From Hymenobacter montanus (GTDB taxonomy: Bacteria; Bacteroidota; Bacteroidia; Cytophagales; Hymenobacteraceae), in assembly GCF_014699115.1 (NCBI RefSeq), contig NZ_JACXAD010000013.1:1-64000 (forward strand): 64,000 nt of DNA, given 5' to 3'. A program made the translations under genes and the position numbers. Below, piece by piece: positions 37,590 through 46,700 of this stretch (position 1 is its first letter; every line of letters starts with the position of its first letter). Below the pieces are notes generated by a model. It was not told the DNA's origin. It saw nothing but the letters and a program-made list of their open reading frames with translations, and did not search any database.

Positions 37590-38264
37590 ATGAAAAATCT
37601 ATTGCTCTCTCTTGGCTTGCTAGTCGGTGTGACTGGCGCGGCCCATGCTCAAAATGGTGTGAAATATGGCCTAAAAGGTGGTTTCAACGGCGCAACCTTT
37701 TCGGGTACTGACTCCAAAGGCTCAGAGTATAAGGCCGGCTTTGCGGCTGGCGGTTTTCTGAACTTCGGCTTCTCGGATTTAGTCTCCATTCAGCCGGAGT
37801 TGTTATACTCGCAGAAAGGAGCTTCCATCGATAACTTTCAGGGGGCGAGCGGCACCACCCTCAAAAGCACGGTGGGCTACCTGGATGTGCCTCTGCTGGT
37901 GCGCCTAACCGCGGGGGACGATGGCAAAGGTCCGTTCTTTGAAGCCGGCCCGCAGGGCAGCTTCGTGCTGCATAACCGCGACTTCACCCAAACCGGGGGC
38001 AACGACACGCAAAGCACCAAGAACACCAGCACCGATGACCTCAACAAGGTCGTGATTGGTTACGTGGCCGGCATCGGCTACCAGATCACCAGCGGCCTGA
38101 GCCTAGGCCTGCGCTACAGCGGCGATATTTCCCAGGTCTACAAGGACGGGGCTTCCCGGGCGTATGCCTTCAAGCCAGGCAGCACGCAGCTTAACGGTAA
38201 CAACCCCAACGTCCACAACTCCGTCTTTCAGTTTCAGGTGGGCTACGCTTTTGGTGGTCGATAA
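37590..38264 (+). CDS. Outer-membrane beta-barrel (porin family) protein B
   Basis: 224 residues from the ATG at 37590 (signal peptide MKNLLLSLGLLVGVTGAAHAQ); an open extension to 37422 is AT-rich leader. Same family signature as its neighbours: GVKYGLKGGFNGATFSG, SIQPELLYSQKGAS, YLDVPLLVRL, FFEAGPQGSFVL, and a C-terminal SVFQFQVGYAFGGR. Its last 320 bp are nearly duplicated at 39238-39559. No terminator is obvious after it. Confidence 0.82.
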   Translation: MKNLLLSLGLLVGVTGAAHAQNGVKYGLKGGFNGATFSGTDSKGSEYKAGFAAGGFLNFGFSDLVSIQPELLYSQKGASIDNFQGASGTTLKSTVGYLDVPLLVRLTAGDDGKGPFFEAGPQGSFVLHNRDFTQTGGNDTQSTKNTSTDDLNKVVIGYVAGIGYQITSGLSLGLRYSGDISQVYKDGASRAYAFKPGSTQLNGNNPNVHNSVFQFQVGYAFGGR

Positions 38265-38436
38265 CTCGGGGATTTTCCCAGTGACCTCAGATTACCAGCC
38301 CACCGAACAGAACCTTTCTTTTGTTCATTTTATTATACATTAATGGATAAATAGCCAAGTACGGTATAGGATTTGGTAAATATTTTTTATCAATGTTACC
38401 GACTGACTATTTAACCTTAATTTTTCTCTTACGACA

Positions 38437-39033
38437 ATGAAAAAGCTAGTCTTATTGCTTAGCCTCTTGGCTGGCATTTCCGCTTCAGCATCGGCTCAAG
38501 TAACTTTTGGAGTGAAAGCCGGTCCTTCATACACAAACTACACTGGTCCGTCTGCTACCGGTGAAACCTATGGCAAGGTAACCTATAGGATAGGCTTCCA
38601 CGCCGGGGTATTGGCTAACCTGGCCGTTGGCGATGCGGTCTCCATTCAGCCGGAGGTGTTGTACTCGCAAAAAGGCGCGAAGGTCGCTAATAATCACGAT
38701 AATAGGGATAGGCTCAATTATATTGACGTTCCGATAATGGTTCAGTATAAGATCAATGGACTCTTCTTTGAGGTTGGCCCTCAAGTAGGTGTTTTGCTTA
38801 ATGGTAAGACAACTGACGGCACCGTCACTCTTAGCCTTAAAGACCCGAAATACATTAAAACCGTTGACTTTGGCTATGCCGGAGGACTGGGCTATAAGTT
38901 AAAGTCAGGCCCCATGTTCGGGCTTCGCTATAATGGCGGCATTACCAACCTTGAGCCAGGTGATAATGATCAACCTAAGGTACGCAACGGTGCTTTTCAA
39001 CTGTATGCAGGCTTCATGTTCGGCCGCAAGTAA
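38437..39033 (+). CDS. Outer-membrane beta-barrel (porin family) protein C
   Basis: 198 residues with signal peptide (MKKLVLLLSLLAGISASASA). Family strands: VTFGVKAGPSYTNYTG, SIQPEVLYSQKGAK, NYIDVPIMVQYKINGLFFEVGPQVGVLL, FGLRYNGGITNL and the terminal GAFQLYAGFMFGRK. Closest in this window to barrel D (39734-40300). It ends 13 bp before a perfect-palindrome terminator, so likely a single-gene transcript. Confidence 0.82.
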   Translation: MKKLVLLLSLLAGISASASAQVTFGVKAGPSYTNYTGPSATGETYGKVTYRIGFHAGVLANLAVGDAVSIQPEVLYSQKGAKVANNHDNRDRLNYIDVPIMVQYKINGLFFEVGPQVGVLLNGKTTDGTVTLSLKDPKYIKTVDFGYAGGLGYKLKSGPMFGLRYNGGITNLEPGDNDQPKVRNGAFQLYAGFMFGRK

Positions 39034-39046
39034 TTGCTAAAATCCC

Positions 39047-39096
39047 CACACAAAAAAGCCCGGCTTCCGCAAGCGGAAGCCGGGCTTTTTTGTGTG
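39047..39096. terminator. Perfect-palindrome terminator after barrel gene C
   Basis: Two 24-nt perfectly complementary arms (39047-39070 and 39073-39096) around a 2-nt loop: AAAAAAGCCCGGCTTCCGC on the left, its complement ending in TTTTTTGTGTG on the right. Works in both directions by sequence. Confidence 0.9.
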
Positions 39097-39199
39097 CTTC
39101 TCACCTTTATATCATTGGGTGAAGTGCGGCTGTGGCATTGCCGTCGAATTAAGTCATGTTAAGTAAAGGGTTTCCTGCTGTCTCCACGTATAACTGGTT

Positions 39200-39559
39200 T
39201 GCTCGTGCTAAAGGCACTGAAAAGGCCCATTCCTTGAAGCTGGCCCACAGGATAGCTTCGTGCTGCATAACTGCGACTTCACCCAAACCGGGGGCAACGA
39301 CACGCAAAGCACCAAGAACACCAGCACCGACGACCTCAACAAGGTCGTGATTGGCTACGTGGCCGGCATCGGCTACCAGATTACCAGCGGCCTGAGCCTG
39401 GGCCTGCGCTACAGCGGCGATATTTCCCAGGTCTACAAGGACGGGGCTTCCCGGGCGTATGCTTTCAAGCCGGGCAGCACGCAACTGAACGGCAACAACC
39501 CCAACGTCCACAACTCCGTCTTCCAGTTTCAGGTGATATATAGCTTTAGTGGTCAATAG
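39200..39559 (+). pseudogene. Truncated duplicate of barrel gene B (3' part)
   Basis: 39238-39559 matches 37943-38264 almost base for base: the encoded LHNCDFTQTGGNDTQSTKN and GLRYSGDISQVYKDGASRAY differ from barrel B by only one or two residues. Similarity fades upstream of about 39205, and no signal peptide or first half exists. The last residues differ (QVIYSFSGQ instead of QVGYAFGGR). It is a gene remnant, probably from unequal recombination or partial duplication within this array, and unlikely to yield a functional barrel. Confidence 0.8.
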
Positions 39560-39646
39560 CTTTAGTTCTTACCTAATAACTCCGGAGGTTCCCTCCCAGA
39601 CGGGCGAAACACTTTTTATTCATTTTGATGGAGCATCTACCACTGT

Positions 39647-39746
39647 GCAGGCAAGTATGGCATGGCATTTGTCTGGTTTTTCTCAGCAGCATTGTTGATA
39701 CATTTAAACTCTCTTTTTACACTTCTAATTGCAATGAAAAAGGTAA
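39647..39746 (+). repeat. Conserved leader upstream of barrel gene D
   Basis: About 90-100 bp directly before and over the start of gene D, matching 40606-40705 before gene E; a shared core is GCAGGCAAGTATGGCATGGC. The match continues through the CTCTTTTTAC block and the first codons (ATGAAAAAGGTAATACT). Likely carries promoter and ribosome-binding signals. Confidence 0.75.
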
Positions 39747-40300
39747 TACTCTCGCTCAGCCTACTGGTTGGGATTTCCGCTTCAGCATCGGCTCAAGCAT
39801 CTTTCGGGGTAAAAGCTGGTGCTTCCCTCACAACCCTCACCGGCTCCGGTTCTGAGAATGTAGCCAATAAGATTGGCTTCAATGGTGGGTTATTGGCTAA
39901 CGTGCGTTTCGGCGACGCGCTCGCGATTCAGCCTGAAGTATTGTTCTCGATGAAAGGCTCACAGTTCAAGGATGATAGCAAGTATAAAACCAATCTTAGC
40001 TATATTGACATCCCCGTACTGTTGCAGTATAATGCCGATGGCCTCTTCTTCGAGGCAGGTCCTCAGCTAGGCATTTTGGCTAGTGCCAAGTTTACTAATG
40101 GTGACGAGAGTGAGGACATTAAAAAAGGGATCGAAACCATTGACTTTGGCTATGCCGTAGGGTTGGGCTACAAGTTAGAGTCAGGCCCCATGTTTGGGCT
40201 GCGCTATAATGGGGGCATTACTAATATTAACAAAGAAACTGATAAGGTCCGCAACAGTGCGTTTCAGCTGTACGCTGGTTTCATGTTCGGTGGCAAGTAA
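39734..40300 (+). CDS. Outer-membrane beta-barrel (porin family) protein D
   Basis: 188 residues from the ATG at 39734 (signal peptide MKKVILSLSLLVGISASASAQ). Family pattern: ASFGVKAGASLTTLTGSG, AIQPEVLFSMKGSQF, SYIDIPVLLQYNADGLFFEAG, FGLRYNGGITNI, C-terminal SAFQLYAGFMFGGK. Very similar to barrel C in the second half. Preceded by the leader repeat it shares with gene E and followed by a hairpin terminator. Confidence 0.82.
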   Translation: MKKVILSLSLLVGISASASAQASFGVKAGASLTTLTGSGSENVANKIGFNGGLLANVRFGDALAIQPEVLFSMKGSQFKDDSKYKTNLSYIDIPVLLQYNADGLFFEAGPQLGILASAKFTNGDESEDIKKGIETIDFGYAVGLGYKLESGPMFGLRYNGGITNINKETDKVRNSAFQLYAGFMFGGK

Positions 40301-40318
40301 TTGCTAGAACGCCTTCTC

Positions 40319-40354
40319 AAAAGCCCGGCTTCCGCAATGAAAGCCGGGCTTTTT
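40319..40354 (+). terminator. Terminator after barrel gene D
   Basis: AAAAGCCCGGCTT/AAGCCGGGCTTTTTT hairpin with loop TCCGCAATGA region, followed by T6. Same core as the terminators after genes C and E, so the terminator appears to have been duplicated with the gene. Confidence 0.85.
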
Positions 40355-40605
40355 TGTGTGCTCCGCTTGTTTATTGAGATGAAGTAATAATTGCAGCCTT
40401 GCGATCAAGGTGAGCTTTGCCTACTACAATTGGAGGATCCACGCCCTCCTGTTGCCGACGTGTGACGGCGTTATTCATGTGGTAAGGCAGTGAAGTCCCG
40501 TTAGCCTCGAAGCCGAGGGCTAGCTCCTTAACTCGGGGCGATGGAGCCTCAACTTCTTACATGAGCGGGGCACTTTGCTAAATCTAGTTAAGCGTTTATG
40601 GCTGC
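40355..40605. other. Intergenic, no gene
   Basis: About 250 bp between the terminator of gene D and the leader repeat of gene E. No coding frame or further repeat recognised. Confidence 0.4.
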
Positions 40606-40705
40606 GCAGGCAAGTATGGCATGGCATTTGTCCAGGTTTTCTCGTCAGCATTGCTGACCTATTTCAACCCTCTTTTTACGCTTCTTTTTGTAATGAAAAA
40701 GGTAA
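40606..40705 (+). repeat. Conserved leader upstream of barrel gene E
   Basis: Second copy of the leader found before gene D (shared GCAGGCAAGTATGGCATGGC and CCTCTTTTTAC blocks). Confidence 0.75.
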
Positions 40706-41298
40706 TACTGTCTCTCGGTTTGTTAGTTAGTGTTGTTGGTGCAGCCAGTGCCCAAGAAACCCGTTTTGGTATTAAGGCGGGCGCCAGCTTGTCTACCCTT
40801 ACTGGTGGCGACGATAATGAAAATAAAAATCTAGTAGGAGCCAACGCCGGCATTATGGCCGACATTAGCTTTAGCGACCTTATTTCCTTCCACCCGGAGC
40901 TGCTCTACTCTCAGAAGGGCGCAAAGGCCGAGAATGACTTCATCAAAGTTCAAACGAGACCATCGTATCTAGACGTGCCATTATTGGCCCGCGTAAAGGC
41001 CGACGGGTTATTTTTTGAAGCAGGACCGCAGGTTGGTTTTTTACTTGCTATAAAAAACGAAGTTGATATTAAAGGCATGGCCTCGAGCTCAAGCACCAGC
41101 ACCGATGGTACACGCAAAGTCGACTTCGGCTACATAGCAGGCGTAGGTTACCAGTTGCCCCAGGGCCTGGAGTTTGGTGTTCGCTATAACGGCGGCATAT
41201 CTGACCTCGCCGACAGTTCTTCAAAATCTTCAGGTGACTCCAAAGTCCGCAATTCTGTGTTCCAATTTCAAATTGGCTACCTATTCGGCGGCAAGTAA
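40693..41298 (+). CDS. Outer-membrane beta-barrel (porin family) protein E
   Basis: 201 residues from the ATG at 40693 (signal peptide MKKVILSLGLLVSVVGAASAQ). Family pattern: TRFGIKAGASLSTLTGG, SFHPELLYSQKGAK, SYLDVPLLARVKADGLFFEAG, FGVRYNGGISDL, C-terminal SVFQFQIGYLFGGK. The N-terminal half resembles D and the C-terminal half resembles B, which suggests mosaic ancestry within the array. Contains a Ser-rich loop (MASSSSTSTDG) likely to be surface exposed. Confidence 0.82.
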   Translation: MKKVILSLGLLVSVVGAASAQETRFGIKAGASLSTLTGGDDNENKNLVGANAGIMADISFSDLISFHPELLYSQKGAKAENDFIKVQTRPSYLDVPLLARVKADGLFFEAGPQVGFLLAIKNEVDIKGMASSSSTSTDGTRKVDFGYIAGVGYQLPQGLEFGVRYNGGISDLADSSSKSSGDSKVRNSVFQFQIGYLFGGK

Positions 41299-41316
41299 TT
41301 GCTAAAACGCCTTCTC

Positions 41317-41351
41317 AAAAGCCCGGCTTCCACGGTGGAAGCCGGGCTTTT
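41317..41351 (+). terminator. Terminator after barrel gene E
   Basis: Perfect 17-nt arms (AAAAGCCCGGCTTCCAC at 41317-41333 and its complement at 41335-41351) around a 1-nt centre, followed by CTGTTT. Also usable by leftward transcripts from the M20 peptidase gene. Confidence 0.85.
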
Positions 41352-41440
41352 CTGTTTACTTCCTTAAGAGAGGAGCCTCCGCTGATTTAGTAACTCTCCA
41401 CACGACCTAGCTTAATGTACCGATAACCCTACCACGCCAT

Positions 41441-42805
41441 TTACTGCGCCGCCGCGTAGTTGCGATAGAAGTGCGGAATGGTTTCGATGCCTTTCAGGAA
41501 GTTAAACACCCCGTAATGCTCATTGGGTGAGTGAATGGCATCGGAGTCCAGCCCAAAGCCGAGCAGGACGGTATCCAGGCCCAGCTCGGACTTGAACATG
41601 GCCACGATGGGGATGGAGCCGCCGCCGCGGGTAGGTACCGGGTGCTTACCGAAGGTGGTTTCCATGGCGTCGGCCGCGGCCCGGTAGGCCACCGAGTTGG
41701 TGGGAGTAACTACCGGCTCTCCGCCGTGGTGGGGGCGCACCTCCACGGTGACTCCCGCCGGAGCGATGCGGCGAAAGTGCTGTTGGAACAGCTCGGTGAT
41801 TTCAGCCGAGGTCTGGTGGGGCACCAAGCGCATGGAGATTTTGGCGTGGGCCTGGGAAGCAATGACCGTTTTGGCCCCCTCGCCGGTATACCCTCCCCAG
41901 ATGCCGTTGACGTCTAGCGTGGGGCGGATGCTGGTGCGCTCCATGGTGGAATAGCCGGCCTCGCCGGCCGTGGCGGGCAAGCCGATGCTCTGCTTGAATT
42001 CCTCTTCCGAGAAGGGAGCCTGGGCCATTTCGGCGCGTTCTTCAGCGCTCAGCTCGGCCACGTTGTCATAGAAGCCCGGGATGGTGATGCGGCCGTTCTC
42101 GTCGTGCAGGCTGGCAATCATCTGGCACAGGGCGTTGATGGGATTCATCACGGCGCCGCCGTAGAGGCCGGAGTGCAGATCGCGGTTAGGGCCGGTCACG
42201 GTAACTTCGTGGTAGCTGAGGCCACGCAGGCCCACTTCGATGCTGGGCACGTCGTTGGCCAGAATCCCCGTGTCGGAGATGAGAATGACGTCGGCCTTCA
42301 GCTTCTCCTTATTCGCTTTCACGAAGATCTCGAGGTTGTTGGAGCCGATTTCCTCTTCGCCCTCAAACATAAATTTGATATTGCAGGGCACGCCGCCCTG
42401 ACCGTCGCGCATCATCATTTCGAAGGCTTTGACGTGCATGTACACCTGGCCTTTATCGTCGCAGGCTCCACGGGCGTAGATGTTGCCGTCCTTAATTACG
42501 GGCTCGAAGGGCGGCGAAGTCCACAGCTCGTACGGATCGGCGGGCTGCACGTCGTAGTGGCCGTACACCAGCACCGTAGGCTTGCCAGGGTCGGTGAGAT
42601 AGTCGCCGTACACGATGGGGTTGCCGGCCGTAGGGCAGACTTCGACGTTCTGCGCGCCCGCTTCTTCGAGGCGCAGCCGAAGGTAGTCGGCAGCCCGCAG
42701 CACGTCGTCGTGGAACTTAGGATCGGCCGACACGGACGGGATGCGGAGCCAGGCTATCAGCTCGTCAAGAAAGCGGGCTTGGTGGTCAGAAAGGTAAGAG
42801 GCCAT
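41441..42805 (-). CDS. M20 family dipeptidase/metallopeptidase
   Basis: 454 residues from the ATG at 42805 (MASYLSDHQARFLDELIAWLRIPSVSADP); a frame extension to 42892 is not supported. M20 motifs: VLVYGHYDVQP with the metal His, ARGACDDKGQ (bridging Asp), FEGEEEIGS (catalytic Glu and ligand), and a C-terminal HSPNEHYG. It is a cytoplasmic two-zinc exopeptidase of the carnosinase/dipeptidase type. Transcribed leftward; plsY lies 102 bp upstream on the same strand. Confidence 0.92.
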   Translation of the reverse strand: MASYLSDHQARFLDELIAWLRIPSVSADPKFHDDVLRAADYLRLRLEEAGAQNVEVCPTAGNPIVYGDYLTDPGKPTVLVYGHYDVQPADPYELWTSPPFEPVIKDGNIYARGACDDKGQVYMHVKAFEMMMRDGQGGVPCNIKFMFEGEEEIGSNNLEIFVKANKEKLKADVILISDTGILANDVPSIEVGLRGLSYHEVTVTGPNRDLHSGLYGGAVMNPINALCQMIASLHDENGRITIPGFYDNVAELSAEERAEMAQAPFSEEEFKQSIGLPATAGEAGYSTMERTSIRPTLDVNGIWGGYTGEGAKTVIASQAHAKISMRLVPHQTSAEITELFQQHFRRIAPAGVTVEVRPHHGGEPVVTPTNSVAYRAAADAMETTFGKHPVPTRGGGSIPIVAMFKSELGLDTVLLGFGLDSDAIHSPNEHYGVFNFLKGIETIPHFYRNYAAAQ

Positions 42806-42907
42806 GCGCGGCGAAGAGTAAGTAATGAGGGAGTGAGAACGGAGCGGTAAAAGTAACGGGCACAACCGAAATGCGCCAAGGCCCGAAACCACCGGCCGGG
42901 GCCCGTG

Positions 42908-43546
42908 CTACTTCCGCCCAAACAGTGGCACCCGGCTCTCCGTCCCGGCCCGTAGGCGGCCGATGTTGGCCCGGTGCGTGTAGATAAGCAGCGCCGCCAG
43001 CACAAACCCCACCCACACCATGAAAGGCTGCGCGGGCCGAAACTCGGGCAGTAACTGCAGCAGCGCAAACGTGACGCCCGCCGTCATGGATGCCAGCGAC
43101 ACATAGCGAAACAGCAGCAGCATCGCCACGAATACCAACAGGCACACGCCCACGGCGCCGGGAGCCACGCCCAGCATCATACCCAGCACGGTAGCTACGC
43201 CCTTACCACCCCGGAACTGGGCAAAAACGGGGTAAATGTGCCCCACGATGGCCAGCACGCCGCAGGCCAGCTTGTAGTACAGGACGTGTTCGGCCGGAAT
43301 GGCACCTTGGGCCAGCAGCCCGGCGGGCAGGCAATACGCGGCGATAAAGCCTTTTAGCGCGTCGATCAGCAGCACCACTGAGCCAGCCTTGGGGCCCAGC
43401 ACACGAAACGTGTTGGTGGCCCCAGCGTTACCAGAACCATGCTCACGGATGTCGGCCAAGCCGAAGAAGCGGCGCCCCACCCACAGGGCCGTGGGGATGG
43501 AACCAAGCAGGTAGGCAGTCAGAAGAGCGAGCAGGATGATGATCAT
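42908..43546 (-). CDS. plsY: Glycerol-3-phosphate acyltransferase PlsY
   Basis: 212 residues. PlsY transfers the acyl group from acyl-phosphate to glycerol-3-phosphate, the first step of phospholipid synthesis in the inner membrane. Family motifs: LLGSIPTALWVGRR, DIREHGSGNAGATNTFRVLG, and FRGGKGVATVLGMML; multiple membrane helices and normal length. ATG at 43546. Confidence 0.95.
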   Translation of the reverse strand: MIIILLALLTAYLLGSIPTALWVGRRFFGLADIREHGSGNAGATNTFRVLGPKAGSVVLLIDALKGFIAAYCLPAGLLAQGAIPAEHVLYYKLACGVLAIVGHIYPVFAQFRGGKGVATVLGMMLGVAPGAVGVCLLVFVAMLLLFRYVSLASMTAGVTFALLQLLPEFRPAQPFMVWVGFVLAALLIYTHRANIGRLRAGTESRVPLFGRK

Positions 43547-43611
43547 GGGTAAGGCCGAGGGATGGACGATATCCTCTGTCCTCGCAAAGGAGGGGATATT
43601 TTATCAAAAGC

Positions 43612-43700
43612 AAACTGGGGTGATAAGCTCCCGGCACAATGGTCGAACGGCTCACACCAGTTTCGTTCGGGCATTGTGCCGGGAGCTTACCACCCCAATT
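43612..43700. repeat. Large intergenic hairpin / inverted repeat
   Basis: Left arm 43612-43649, right arm 43663-43700, with common core AAGCTCCCGGCACAATG and an inner CGAACG/CGTTCG; a few mismatches. It sits between the end of the 1841-residue gene and the start of plsY. A second smaller hairpin (ATATCCTC/GAGGGGATAT, about 43569-43600) and a third (CCCTTC/GAAGGG, about 43723-43738) flank it. Could terminate the large gene; the size exceeds a normal terminator. Confidence 0.75.
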
Positions 43701-43763
43701 TCAGATTGCTGAAACTGCTCTTCCCTTCACTGGAAGGGCGTAAGGCTTTACGTTAGTTTGTTG

Positions 43764-46700
43764 CTAGCTGTCGCCGAAGGGGTCGTCGGAAGCCTTCTTT
43801 TTCTTCTTTTCCTCGTCCTTCTTCTTTTTCTCTTCTTCCTTCTTTAGCTTTTCGGCTTCCTTGGCCTGGCGCTCGGCTTCTTTTTTGTCCTGGGCCGGGT
43901 TGGGCGTATCCCCTGTTGCGGGGGCGGTTTCTTTGGCCTTGGCTTTCTTAGGCTCCGTGGGAGCGGCATCGGCTCCAGGAGCGGCCGGCGGGGCAGCTTT
44001 TTCCTTGGCTTGTTCTTTTTTAACCGGGGCAGGCAGCGGGTCATCAAGCGTACCATCGCCGAAGGGGTCGTTGGCCTTGGCCTTCTTTTTCTTCTTAGGA
44101 GGACTGGGCGCGGGGTTAGTGCTGTCACCGCCGCCAGTCGCCGCATCGCCCTTGCCTTTCTTCTTTTTGCCGTCCACTTCATCAAGCTCCTCGCTGGGCT
44201 CTGGGGCCGTGGAGAGGGCAGCTACCTTGCCCGACTTGTGCAGGTAGTCCTTCTCAAAGTGCGAGCGGAACGCGTCGACATCCGCCAATTCTCCCAGGAA
44301 AACCCCGTAGCTCGTGGCCGTATTGTAGTCGTACTTGGCCTTGCTGCTGATTTCGGTGTCGAAGGTCTCGCCCTGCGACTTGGCCAGCAGCAGGTTTTTG
44401 GCGTATTTGAGGTAGTACCAGGCTTGGGTGCCCGCTTCGAGGTACATCTCCACCAGGTCGGCGCCTTCTTCGCGGCGGATTTCCACGTAGCCATTCACCA
44501 GGGCGTTCAAGGGTTGCTTTCCTACACCCGCCAAGCCAATCGGGCCTACCGAATACCACGCGCGCTTCTTGTCGTTCCAACGCAGGTTAACCTTGCTTAG
44601 CACCAGGGTATGCATCAGCTTGGGGGAAAGCTTCATCAGCGGGTCGGCCTTGCCCTTGTGCGCGATGTAGTCCTCCACACCCTGGTCGCCGATGAATTGG
44701 CCCAGCTTGTATCGCTCGTTGGGCGAGCCGTCCTGGGCTTCGGGCGAGCGTTTAGTGGCGCGGGCCAGCTCGGCGCCCATCACTTCGATGGCCTTGGGCG
44801 GCATGGTGATGTCCATAGCCAGCAGCGCGTCCACCGCGTAAATGGCGCTGTCGGGCTTAGCGGTACCCACGCCGCTACCCACCATCTTGTAGTCCTTGCT
44901 CGAGTTGATGAAGGTCATCGGCCCCCGGAAAGTAAGCGCGTTGGTGCTGTCGGTGTAGGTAAGCGCCGCCCCCTCATAAGCGTTGAGGTTGCTCGGATCG
45001 GTCCGGGAGATGCTGTATACCCCCGTCTTATCGTTGTAGCGCAGCTTACCGTCGACTTTAAAAACGGGCACGTCGGCGCTGGGTGGCGCGGCGGCATACA
45101 CCGGATAAATCTTCTGCGTCTGGTCCGACATGAACAAGCCCGTCACGAGCGGGGTGCCATCGGCCGACTTCGCATCGGTCAGGTCGAGGGTAAAATTCTT
45201 GACGTCGATGGAATCTTTTACCGGCACCCAATCGCCGCCTTTGTGCGCTTTTCCGAATTGTAGCTGCACTTCTCCCCCTACGAATGCGAAGCCCCGGCGC
45301 TGCGAATTCAGCTGCAAATCGCCGCGGTAGCCAATGCGGGGGGTGAGCTGAAACTTGCCGGTGATTTTGGCCGTGGCCACGGTGGGAGGCCCCTTCACGG
45401 GAGCAACGGTTTCCACGGCTTCCTCCTTCGCATTGCCCTTACGGCGCAGGAACCCTTTCGAGCCCTTGCCGGAGCTGGCACTGATGCTGGCGAGCGGGCC
45501 TATGGGATCCGGCTCGAAATTGCTGAAGCGCAGCGCCACCGAGTCGCGGCCCATTTTATAGGTATACTCGGCGTCGCCGGCAAAGGCCATCCTCGACAGC
45601 ACTTCGATGTTGCCCTTCACCAGCTTGTGAATCTTTTTCAGCGAGTCGAGCTCAACCCGGGCATTTTTAAGGCGCTGGATCCGGCCATTGGCCAAAATGC
45701 TGACTTTACCGGAGTCGGGGATAACCCAGGCATCGGCGGTGGCGATGTGGGGCACCCCCCCTACCTGCATCTGGTATTGAGCTAGGTCATACACCCCAGT
45801 GGAGGCTTTGAACTTCAGGCCACCCTGCTCGGGGTTGGTAGAGTAGAAGAACGACTTGGTAGAGTCAGCATTGGCGGCCACGCGCAGCTGCACTTGCTTT
45901 TTCTTAAAGTCCCAGTGGCCACCGCTGAGGGTGGTTTTAAACTTCGAGTAGGGCAAGTCGATGCTGGCCGTGCTGCCTTCCTCCCGCTTGAAATCGGCGT
46001 AGCCCTTCTTCAGGCTGTAATCGAAAGTGACCTCGTTGGCGGTGAGGGCCGGCTTGTTGGTTTCGGCCGACTTAACGTTGATGGTGGCGCGCTTGCCGGA
46101 GTAACTGTCCGATTTAAAGACGAACTCCGGCGACTTAATGAACGACTGCGGCCCATCGAGGCGACCATTGCCGCCGGCGTTTCGGGGCGTGAGCAGCGCC
46201 GTGCCCTTGAAGTTGTAAGCCGTTCCGGCTTTGGTTTTTGAGTTAATACTGGAATACAAGCTGATGGCCTCACCGGAACGCGGCGTAATCAGATACATGG
46301 AGTCGCGGCGCACGTGCCAGCGCATCATGTAGCCGGGCGGCATGGTCATATTGGGGATGTCGACGCCCCCTGCTGTTTTCGCCGCGACGGTACCCGACTT
46401 GCCGACGGTCACGACCGAGTCGCGATAAAACACAAAATCGTCGGAAACAAAGGTACCCGACTGGTAGGTAATGGTGCCGTCGGCTTGCAGGCCTTTGCTG
46501 TTCATCATCACCTTATTGTACACGCGGCCCCGGCCCTTGTAGAGCGGGAACCCCTCCTTGGGCACGTTGTACACAAAGCCCATCGCGCCATCTTCCTGCA
46601 CCGTGAGCTTGGTGGCAATGTCGGGTATGATTCCGCCGCTCCGGAACGTGCCGGTAAGCCCGGAAGCCGATTGGCTCATGTAATTCAGCGAGTCAATCCG

